Shown here in pieces: positions 1-4,872 of a stretch of DNA of 5,203 nucleotides. The notes beneath the pieces were generated by a model. The model made no database searches. It worked only from the letters and a program-made list of their open reading frames with translations, and was not told the DNA's origin. Made by a program: the position numbers and the translations under genes. Where the stretch lies: contig JADFQF010000151.1 of NCBI GenBank assembly GCA_022561955.1, positions 1 to 5,203 of the forward strand, written 5' to 3'. This stretch comes from Chloroflexota bacterium. Its GTDB lineage: Bacteria > Chloroflexota > Dehalococcoidia > SAR202 > UBA11138. How positions within the stretch are numbered: the stretch's first letter is position 1; every line of letters starts with the position of its first letter.

Positions 1-2
1 TC

Positions 3-479
3 TCGAACCGGCTTGGAGCGGCAGTGCCTCAGAGTTTTCTGCCCAACCTCACGGAGCGCACGTACAAAGCATTCGAAAAAGAGCTGAAACCCGTCGCCGG
101 AATCGTCGATGCCCTGAAGGAAATTACCCTGCCGGTGTGCGTGGCCTCCAGCGGCGAGGTCTCCAAGATGAGGTTCACCCTGGGACTAACGGGGCTGCTT
201 CCCAGGTTCGACGGGCGCCTGTTCAGCGCAACTCAGGTCGCGCGGGGCAAGCCTCACCCGGATATATTTTTGCATGCGGCGAAGGAAATCGGGGCCTCTC
301 CGGAGCAGTGCGTCGTCGTCGAAGACAGCGTGCCGGGCGTTCTAGGAGGCGTGTCGGCGGGCATGTCCGTGCTCGGTTTCGCCGGCGGACTCACGCCTGC
401 GGCGGAGCTAAAGAAGGCCGGCGCGACCCTCTTTCACGACATGGCCGAGCTTCCGGGGCTCCTCCAGTCAGGGTCTTAA
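3..479 (+). CDS. HAD-superfamily hydrolase, subfamily IA (3' part only)
   Basis: This is the C-terminal 158 residues of a haloacid dehalogenase-fold phosphohydrolase. The reading frame is open to the left edge, so the true start and the nucleophile motif I (DxDxT) lie outside the window. The GTG at 24 is an internal valine, not a start. Three HAD motifs remain. Motif II is the serine of VASSG (about 138-152). Motif III is the lysine of GKPHPD (about 246-263). Motif IV is the acidic pair in VVVEDS (about 312-329), which binds Mg2+. The order and spacing resemble the beta-phosphoglucomutase / YieH-type 6-phosphogluconate phosphatase group of cytosolic sugar-phosphate enzymes. The stretch before motif II (KPVAGIVDALKE) is the usual entry into the core Rossmann domain after the helical cap. 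The substrate cannot be assigned without the cap domain. It converges on lutC and ends in TAA. Confidence 0.88.
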   Translation, partial: SNRLGAAVPQSFLPNLTERTYKAFEKELKPVAGIVDALKEITLPVCVASSGEVSKMRFTLGLTGLLPRFDGRLFSATQVARGKPHPDIFLHAAKEIGASPEQCVVVEDSVPGVLGGVSAGMSVLGFAGGLTPAAELKKAGATLFHDMAELPGLLQSGS

Positions 480-493
480 CCACGCAAGAACGA

Positions 494-522
494 GCCCATA
501 TACCCTACTGAATGGGTCTTTT
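494..522 (+). terminator. Weak intrinsic terminator after the HAD gene
   Basis: GCCCAT (494-499) can pair with ATGGGT (512-517), with one G-T wobble, around a 12-nt loop, and CTTTTCTT follows at once. A shorter alternative pairs ACCC (502-505) with GGGT (514-517). It begins 15 bp past the HAD stop codon, which is the right place for a terminator. The stem is short and the T run is interrupted, so the call is tentative. Confidence 0.4.
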
Positions 523-543
523 CTTCGATATGGCCACGCTAAC

Positions 544-586
544 CTTGTACCAAGTACATCAATAGTACAAGACTTATCCAAGACTT
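544..586. repeat. Compound inverted and direct repeats in convergent spacer
   Basis: CTTGTAC (544-550) and GTACAAG (565-571) form a perfect 7-bp inverted repeat separated by 14 bp. A third GTAC sits between them, so TGTAC-CAA-GTACA (546-558) can also fold. Partly overlapping is an 8-bp direct repeat CAAGACTT at 568-575 and 579-586, a period of 11 bp. No T run follows in either direction, so it does not look like an intrinsic terminator. The stretch 480-623 between the two convergent genes holds nothing else that I can recognise. Confidence 0.45.
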
Positions 587-623
587 CGCCTGGAAATAAT
601 CAAGGTCTGGCGCCCGACGGCCT

Positions 624-1373
624 TTAGGCAACCAGTATCATGTGGACCTCTCCGGGACCGTGGACGCCCGTGACAAGCTGGTATTCGATGTCCGCGGACC
701 GGCTGGGCCCCGTGATGAGGTTCATGTAGCTCCCGAGGTTTTCATGCAGGAACTCGCGGCGTCGAAGGGTGAACAGCTCGTCCAGGCTCGGCAGCACCTG
801 CCCCTTTTCGACGACCGCGACGTGCGCCGGAGGCAGCAGCGAGACCAGCCGGCTGAGGCCTTTTCGAGGTAGAAGCACGCAGGTGCCCGTCTCGGCGACC
901 GCGTAGTCGACGCCCGTGATGCCCATATCGGCGTCGATAGCCTGTCGCCGAAGTTTTTCCCGACGCCTATCACGCTCGTCATTGTCGGTCGCGTCGCCTA
1001 TCGCCATGACATCGAGGCTAATGCCGCTGCCGTCCAGCACGGCTTCCAGCCCCATGCCTTCGAGCACGGGATGAGTGGATCGAAGGATGGAGCGGGCCTC
1101 GAGGTCGCGCGCAATCTCCGCAATATGCCTCGCCGCTTCGTGGGGGCCTGCTACCCTAACCACATTCCAGCCGCCCTGCTCCGCCGACTGCTCGAGAGCG
1201 TCGAAGAGCTCGTCCGCCCTGGTGGCCATCTCATCTTGAATGGCCTTCGCGCGGTCTTCGACCTGGTCCCTGGAAAGCGCTATGTGCGAGGCGTCGTCGG
1301 GGGTCGGCGGCTGGTCCTGCTCTCGGCCCAATGCACGACGCACGTTTTGAAGGAACGAGTCCCTGGATGTCAT
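624..1373 (-). CDS. lutC: LutC, LUD-domain subunit of L-lactate utilization system
   Basis: LutC is the smallest subunit of the LutABC system that oxidises L-lactate to pyruvate in the cytoplasm; its exact catalytic part is not settled. The 249-residue protein is a single LUD domain, close to the roughly 240 residues usual for LutC. The N-terminus (SRDSFLQNVRRALGR) is the typical LutC opening. The LUD core DADMGITGVDYAVAETGT lies at about residues 147-164 and is shared with LutB. The C-terminal block contains ITGPSRSADIE (220-230) and GVHGPGEVHMILV (236-248). I chose the ATG at 1373 because it matches the family N-terminus and sits 11 bp after the lutB stop, with a purine-rich AGAGAG just before it. 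An upstream in-frame ATG at 1409 would add 12 residues and overlap lutB by 25 bp, but it has no ribosome binding site. It is the last gene of the operon and ends in TAA. Confidence 0.93.
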   Translation of the reverse strand: MTSRDSFLQNVRRALGREQDQPPTPDDASHIALSRDQVEDRAKAIQDEMATRADELFDALEQSAEQGGWNVVRVAGPHEAARHIAEIARDLEARSILRSTHPVLEGMGLEAVLDGSGISLDVMAIGDATDNDERDRRREKLRRQAIDADMGITGVDYAVAETGTCVLLPRKGLSRLVSLLPPAHVAVVEKGQVLPSLDELFTLRRREFLHENLGSYMNLITGPSRSADIEYQLVTGVHGPGEVHMILVA

Positions 1374-1384
1374 GCTCTCTGCGT

Positions 1385-2812
1385 TCAATCCGTGTCTTCC
1401 TCGCGCCATCGCCTGCGGAAGGGTCTTTTAGCTAATGCCGGCAAAGTGCGGTATTTTGTCCAGCCCGATAGCGGTGGAGGCAGTCTCCTGATCGTCCCGT
1501 CACGGACGAAGGGCATCTGCAACAGCCGCGCGAGGCCGCCGGCAACGCGAAGCGCGAACGCGCTGGACAGCGAAAGTCGCCATCCTCTGAAGGCCATCCT
1601 CTCGAGAAAGGACGAGCTCTTGTGCTCCGGGTGGCTTCCCCCTTCGGCGAGCTGGTTCCGGAGGTAGAGCAGCATTCGAGGAATATTGATCTTCACGGGA
1701 CACGCCTCGCGGCAGGCCCCGCAGAGGCTCGACGCGTAGGGAAGGTCCTTGGCGTCGGAAAGATTCGTCATCACCGGCGAAATAATGGCCCCGATTGGCC
1801 CAGGGTACACCCAACCGTATGCATGGCCTCCCACCTTGCGGTAGACGGGGCAGGCGTTGAGACACGCCCCGCACTTTAGGCAGTAGAGGGCCTCGCGCAA
1901 CTGGGGATCGGCCAAGAGTTTGGAGCGCCCGTTGTCGACGATTACGAGGTGGAACTCTTCGGGGCCGTCCTCATCATCGGCGGCCCTGGGTCCAGTCACC
2001 GTCGTGACGTAGCTCGATATTTTTTGGCCCGTCGCCGAGCGTATCAAGAGCCGCAGGAAAATCCCCATGTCTTCCATCGAAGGCACGATCTTCTCCATGC
2101 CGGTGATTGCGATATGGACCTTGGGCATGGAGGTGCACATGCGGCCGTTGCCCTCGTTGGTGACCAGCACCAGCGTGCCCGTCTCGGCGACGATGAAGTT
2201 GGCGCCCGTGATGCCCATGTCGGCCTGGATGAACTTCTCGCGAAGCTGGCCCCTGGCCTCACGCGCCAGGTCGTCGATCTCCTCGTATGGGGGTGTGCCG
2301 AGCTTCTCCTGGAACAGGTCGGACACGTCTTCGCGGGACTTGTGTATGGCCGGGGCGATGATGTGGAACGGGGTCTCGTCGGCCAGCTGGATGATGTATT
2401 CGCCCAGGTCCGTCTCGACAGGCTCGATTCCCTCTAGCTCCAACCGCTTGTTGAGGCCCATCTCCTCCGAGACCATGGACTTGCCCTTGATGGCGATCTT
2501 CACGCCTTTGGACTTGGCCAGGTCGACGACATACCGCGCGGCGGCATCGGCGTCGTGGGCAAAGTAGACGTGGCCTCCGGCGGCGGTGACGGTGCGCTCG
2601 GCCATCTCCAGGTAGTAGTCGAGGTTCTCGATCGTATGCGCCTTGATCGCGCGACCCCGGTCCTGGAGTTGCTCCCAGCCAGGCGTGGCCTCGGACGCGG
2701 CGATTCTCGCGCTGTGAAACCCGTCGTACAGGCCTTTAAGGTTGCGCTGAATCTTCTCGTCCTCGAGGGCCGTTGAGGACATCTCTACGAAATTTCTTGT
2801 CCCTGTTTGCAC
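1385..2812 (-). CDS. lutB: LutB, Fe-S/LUD subunit of L-lactate utilization system
   Basis: LutB is the large iron-sulfur subunit of the L-lactate oxidising LutABC system and is homologous to E. coli YkgF. At 475 residues it has the usual family length. The LUD domain spans about residues 60-295 and contains GKSMVSEEMG (110-119), TDLGEYI (134-140), QADMGITGANFIVAETGT (196-213), VTNEGNGRMC (217-226) and the GPEEFHLVIVDNGRS block (283-297). A ferredoxin-like part follows, with Cys311, Cys314, Cys317 and Cys321 (CxxCxxCxxxCP) and a second group Cys364, Cys367 and Cys371. Position 361, where E. coli YkgF has cysteine, is serine. The end (about 395-475) is the arginine- and proline-rich LutB C-terminal region. 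The start is a GTG with GGAG nine bases upstream. An ATG at 2782 would remove ten residues and is a possible alternative. The stop is TGA, 11 bp before lutC. Confidence 0.95.
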   Translation of the reverse strand: MQTGTRNFVEMSSTALEDEKIQRNLKGLYDGFHSARIAASEATPGWEQLQDRGRAIKAHTIENLDYYLEMAERTVTAAGGHVYFAHDADAAARYVVDLAKSKGVKIAIKGKSMVSEEMGLNKRLELEGIEPVETDLGEYIIQLADETPFHIIAPAIHKSREDVSDLFQEKLGTPPYEEIDDLAREARGQLREKFIQADMGITGANFIVAETGTLVLVTNEGNGRMCTSMPKVHIAITGMEKIVPSMEDMGIFLRLLIRSATGQKISSYVTTVTGPRAADDEDGPEEFHLVIVDNGRSKLLADPQLREALYCLKCGACLNACPVYRKVGGHAYGWVYPGPIGAIISPVMTNLSDAKDLPYASSLCGACREACPVKINIPRMLLYLRNQLAEGGSHPEHKSSSFLERMAFRGWRLSLSSAFALRVAGGLARLLQMPFVRDGTIRRLPPPLSGWTKYRTLPALAKRPFRRRWREEDTD

Positions 2813-2843
2813 GGAACCAGACTCCGCTACGATCGAATTAACA

Positions 2844-2864
2844 GTCGTGTCAGGTCGTGATCAG
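2844..2864. repeat. Short imperfect tandem repeat in lutA-lutB gap
   Basis: GTCGTGTCAG (2844-2853) is followed directly by GTCGTGATCAG (2854-2864), two copies that differ by a single inserted base. They lie in the 72-bp gap between the lutA stop and the lutB GTG, the longest gap within the operon. No terminator-like hairpin with a T run is seen here on the - strand, so transcription probably reads through. Confidence 0.4.
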
Positions 2865-2884
2865 GTTCGCGGCGAGAAAGAAAC

Positions 2885-3655
2885 CTATCGCCGCATCGCC
2901 TTGTCCAATATCTGTGCGACATGAGCGGTCCCCACGTTCGCTCCTCGCTTCTCCAGTCCACCCGCCATCTGCATGAGACAGCTGCTGTCGCAGGCCGTCA
3001 GGATGTCGGCGCCCGATGCCAGCACGTTGTCGACCTTGTCCGCCAGCATCGCCCCCGAGATGTCCGGGTATTTGACCGAGAAGGTACCTCCAAAGCCGCA
3101 GCACACCTCGGCCTGCTCCATGCCCACCACCTCCACGCTCGGCAGGGACGCCAAGAGCATTCGAGGCTGCTGGTTTACGCCTAGCTCACGCAGAAGATGG
3201 CACGCCTCGTGGTAGGTCACCCTCTGCGTATCCATGCCCCCGGCCGAGCCACAGTAGGGCGCCAGGTCGGTCACGCCCAGGACGTCCACGATGAACTCGG
3301 TAAACTCGAATACGCGCGACGACATGGCGGATGCCTTCTCTCTAAGCTCGGGCTCGTCGTGCAAGAGCTCGGAGTAGAAGACCCGCAGCATGCTCGCGCA
3401 CGAACCGGAAGGCACCACGATGTACCTGTCGCCCTGGAACTCCGCGAGGAAACGTCGCGCCAGGGGCTTTGCGTCGCGCCAGAAACCAGAGTTGAACGCG
3501 GGCTGACCACAGCACGTCTGGCCCCTGGGGAAATCCAGGTCCACGCCCAGTCGCCGGAGCACCCTGACGACGCTCTCCCCCACATCGGGATAGAGCTGGT
3601 CGATGATGCAGGTGACGAAAAGGGACGCCTTGACGGCCGTGGTCTTACCGGCCAT
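2885..3655 (-). CDS. lutA: LutA, CCG-domain subunit of L-lactate utilization system
   Basis: LutA is a cytoplasmic cysteine-rich (CCG / DUF224) subunit of the LutABC L-lactate oxidation system, homologous to E. coli YkgE and related to heterodisulfide-reductase and glycolate-oxidase Fe-S subunits. The 256-residue protein contains both CCG modules. The first is Cys16 with Cys48-Cys49 in TCCGQP (31 residues between), plus Cys86 in PSGSCA. The second is Cys152 in YHEACH with Cys185-Cys186 in VCCGFGGTFSVKYPDIS, plus Cys226 in CDSSC. The ATG at 3655 was chosen because the family normally starts a few residues before SLFVTCIIDQLYPDVG. The frame stays open upstream to 3865, but that extension is unlike any LutA and overlaps the preceding gene. 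The start shares its A with the TGA of the upstream small gene (TGATG), and no separate ribosome binding site is seen, so translation is probably coupled. The stop is TAG. Confidence 0.95.
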   Translation of the reverse strand: MAGKTTAVKASLFVTCIIDQLYPDVGESVVRVLRRLGVDLDFPRGQTCCGQPAFNSGFWRDAKPLARRFLAEFQGDRYIVVPSGSCASMLRVFYSELLHDEPELREKASAMSSRVFEFTEFIVDVLGVTDLAPYCGSAGGMDTQRVTYHEACHLLRELGVNQQPRMLLASLPSVEVVGMEQAEVCCGFGGTFSVKYPDISGAMLADKVDNVLASGADILTACDSSCLMQMAGGLEKRGANVGTAHVAQILDKAMRR

Positions 3656-3903
3656 CAGAACACTAGGCTGCGGACCACGAAGCCGGCCATCCATCCAATG
3701 ATTAAGATTGGGCCGCTGGCGAAAAGCAAGGTCTCCCTGCTGTCCTCGGCCTCTCCGTGGAGCCTCAAGTAAAGAAGAAATACGCCAAGGCCGATCGCCA
3801 GAAGGATCACGGATACAAGATTTACGCCAAGAACAAGGCCAACGACAAAGCTGACCAGACCCCATATAATTGGAGTATCGAGATATCTCTTTACGGTTGA
3901 CAT
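3655..3903 (-). CDS. Small three-helix membrane protein coupled to lutA
   Basis: I do not recognise this 82-residue protein. It is strongly hydrophobic, with likely membrane segments at about residues 11-27, 29-47 and 58-80. The first two are joined by a very short turn (GVN). A short charged loop (RLHGEAEDSRE, about 47-57) separates them from the third. There are no cysteines or histidine clusters for cofactor binding apart from one histidine in the loop. It is the first gene of the lut operon, and its TGA overlaps the lutA ATG by one base, which argues that it is real and co-translated with lutA. I chose the ATG at 3903. A TTG at 3978 is the far end of the open frame and would add 25 residues with no hydrophobic character. 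Neither start has a clear ribosome binding site. A role as membrane anchor, transport helper or docking protein for LutABC is inference only. Confidence 0.68.
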   Translation of the reverse strand: MSTVKRYLDTPIIWGLVSFVVGLVLGVNLVSVILLAIGLGVFLLYLRLHGEAEDSRETLLFASGPILIIGWMAGFVVRSLVF

Positions 3904-3981
3904 TTCATAGAGAGGATACAACGCATGAGCTTGCGATGCAATCGAAGATGCCAGTGTCGTGCCTAGAGATCTCCGCAATTT

Positions 3982-4011
3982 GCAGCAGCGTAATGCCTGC
4001 CGCTTTTTTTT
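3982..4011 (+). terminator. Imperfect stem followed by T8 (intrinsic terminator-like)
   Basis: GCAGCAG (3982-3988) pairs with CTGCCGC (3997-4003) in a 7-bp stem with one A-C mismatch and an 8-nt loop, followed immediately by eight T (4004-4011). This has the form of an intrinsic terminator reading to the right. No + strand gene lies to its left within the lut operon, so it would stop antisense transcription through lut or a small RNA. On the - strand the same tract is A8, and it may instead act as an UP-like element for a lut promoter. Confidence 0.45.
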
Positions 4012-4060
4012 GATAAAATGGACTGAAAACCGTTGAAGATGAGCGGCTGACTGTCATAAA
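4011..4060 (+). promoter_or_regulatory. Candidate promoter(s) for the VOC gene
   Basis: Two weak candidates face the VOC gene. The first is an extended -10, TGA-TAAAAT (4011-4019), with no good -35. The second is TTGAAG (4033-4038), 16 bp, then CATAAA (4055-4060) preceded by TGT (4052-4054), an extended -10 form. Either would give a leader of roughly 100-145 nt before the VOC start. No convincing consensus promoter for the - strand lut operon could be found by eye in 3904-4170. Confidence 0.3.
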
Positions 4061-4098
4061 CTCTTGCGAGGCTGATGTAGGCTGAAAACTCCGCGACA

Positions 4099-4147
4099 AG
4101 GCCAGACCCGGCCAGGACTGATTACCAAGGGTTGGCCTGGCTTGTTT
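4099..4147 (+). promoter_or_regulatory. Alternative stem-loops in leader of the VOC gene
   Basis: Two mutually exclusive folds are visible. In the first, AGGCCA-g-ACCC (4099-4109) pairs with GGGTTGGCCT (4129-4138), ten pairs with a single bulged G and a 19-nt loop. In the second, GCCAGG (4111-4116) pairs with CCTGGC (4136-4141), with an inner CCAA/TTGG hairpin (4125-4128 and 4132-4135), and TTGTTT (4142-4147) follows. The second fold has the outline of a weak terminator, placed 13 bases before the ribosome binding site. This could be an attenuator or simply a GC-rich spacer; no known riboswitch class was recognised. Confidence 0.35.
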
Positions 4148-4160
4148 AAGTGAGGGAATG

Positions 4161-4165
4161 GGAGG
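4161..4165 (+). promoter_or_regulatory. Ribosome binding site deciding the VOC start
   Basis: GGAGG at 4161-4165, continued by AAGGA, ends five bases before the ATG at 4171. It is the strongest Shine-Dalgarno sequence in the window and rules out the upstream in-frame GTG at 4150, which would place this site inside the coding region. Confidence 0.8.
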
Positions 4166-4170
4166 AAGGA

Positions 4171-4614
4171 ATGGTAATAGGCTTTAATCACTCGGGCGTT
4201 GTCGTGAAGGACATCGATATGATGGTGGAGTTCTATCGCGATGCCCTGGGTCTGACGGTGATGAGAGAGGTGGACAGCGTCGCGCCCGCCGAGGGTAACC
4301 ACACCGGCATACCCGGAGCGCATCGGACCCTGGTGTTCGTCGGCAAGCCGGAAGGTGAGCACGTCCTGGAGCTCGTTCACTACATAGAGCCGGAGAGTCC
4401 CGAAGTCCACCGCGCGGACAGGAACGAGCTGGGTGCGGCCCACATCTGCTTCGATGTTGATGACTTGAAGACCCTTCATGAAGAGCTCGTTGAGAGGGGC
4501 ATCGAGTTCGTCACGCCGCCGATATGGGTAGAAACGTCGGCGGGATTATCAGGCATCTGCTACTTTCGAGACCCGGAGGGAAACTTCGTGGAGCTGATTC
4601 AACCACCGAAATAG
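4171..4614 (+). CDS. VOC-fold (glyoxalase/dioxygenase superfamily) metalloprotein
   Basis: This 147-residue cytosolic protein consists of two beta-alpha-beta-beta-beta modules of the vicinal oxygen chelate fold, about residues 1-72 and 86-145. The expected metal ligands are all present: His7 (FNHSGVVV), Glu67 (VLELVHY), His91 (AAHICFDVDD) and Glu141 (NFVELIQ). The module starts (VVVKDIDMMVEFYRDALGL, about 10-28) and the closing YFRDPEGNFVELIQ (131-144) are hallmarks of the superfamily. The H/E/H/E set is that of glyoxalase I-like enzymes; as I recall, methylmalonyl-CoA epimerase has Gln in the second position. Possible activities include lactoylglutathione lyase, a ring-cleaving dioxygenase or an epimerase, and the sequence alone does not decide. 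It is transcribed divergently from the lut operon and followed by its own terminator, so it is probably monocistronic. The ATG is fixed by a strong ribosome binding site; the stop is TAG. Confidence 0.92.
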   Translation: MVIGFNHSGVVVKDIDMMVEFYRDALGLTVMREVDSVAPAEGNHTGIPGAHRTLVFVGKPEGEHVLELVHYIEPESPEVHRADRNELGAAHICFDVDDLKTLHEELVERGIEFVTPPIWVETSAGLSGICYFRDPEGNFVELIQPPK

Positions 4615-4649
4615 GTGAGCCTGCGAAGCAGGTTACGTATTTGACTACG

Positions 4650-4680
4650 AGAGGCGCTCATTGTGGGCGCCTCTTATTTT
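4650..4680 (+). terminator. Intrinsic terminator after the VOC gene
   Basis: GAGGCGC (4651-4657) pairs perfectly with GCGCCTC (4667-4673) around a 9-nt loop, and an A-T pair (4650/4674) extends the stem. TTATTTT follows at once (4674-4680). It lies 36 bp past the VOC stop codon and is the clearest intrinsic terminator in the window. Confidence 0.85.
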
Positions 4681-4734
4681 CGCAACAGTCATGCCTAAGT
4701 CATCGAAGACGCCCGCCGACCATGGTCACGCAGG

Positions 4735-4763
4735 TTGGCAACCAGGGGATTTGCTGCAATAAT
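4735..4763 (+). promoter_or_regulatory. Sigma70-type promoter for the methyltransferase gene
   Basis: TTGGCA (4735-4740) matches five of six bases of the -35 consensus. A 17-bp spacer follows, then AATAAT (4758-4763), five of six of the -10 consensus, preceded by TGC as in extended -10 promoters. Transcription would start near 4770 and give a leader of about 100 nt. An inverted repeat CGCGGC (4765-4770) / GCCGCG (4782-4787) sits at the expected start site. The stretch 4682-4872 otherwise holds only a 10-bp palindrome GACCATGGTC (4718-4727) just upstream of the -35, a possible operator. Confidence 0.55.
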
Positions 4764-4872
4764 ACGCGGCAACGCGCCACGGCCGCGACGGAACCTTCAC
4801 GACAGACATCGGAATCATATCTCGAGTCGACAGTGCAAGGGTCGCATACGAGGATGGAGCAGGAAAACGCCG

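Noticed and set aside
24..479. GTG at 24 as the start of the HAD gene
   Set aside because: The frame is open to the window edge, and the HAD nucleophile motif I would be missing if translation began here. The gene is cut by the window, not truncated in nature as far as can be seen.
1071..1667. + strand open frame of 198 codons across the lutB-lutC junction
   Set aside because: It is antisense to two well-supported genes, and its composition reflects their codon pattern; no domain is visible.
1723..1732. Serine at LutB residue 361 where E. coli YkgF has the first cysteine of the second Fe-S motif
   Set aside because: From memory, many LutB proteins read SSLCGAC here, so this looks like family variation rather than loss of a cluster in this gene.
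1949..2567. + strand open frames of 162 and 166 codons opposite lutB
   Set aside because: They are antisense to the LUD and 4Fe-4S coding region of lutB, overlap each other in different frames and have no convincing starts or domains.
3197..3772. Long + strand open frame (191 codons) opposite lutA and the small membrane gene
   Set aside because: It lies antisense to a clear LutA family member, and its translation is arginine/histidine-rich with no recognisable domain, as expected of a shadow frame in GC-rich DNA.
3656..3865. 70-residue N-terminal extension of LutA
   Set aside because: The in-frame extension is unlike any LutA N-terminus and would fully overlap the small membrane gene. The ATG at 3655 matches family length and the TGATG coupling.
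3905..4099. - strand 64-codon frame upstream of the lut operon, with a stretch vaguely like a helix-turn-helix (ITLLQIAEIS)
   Set aside because: The likeness is short, the frame is out of register with the small membrane gene that it overlaps in its upstream extension, and no ribosome binding site supports it.
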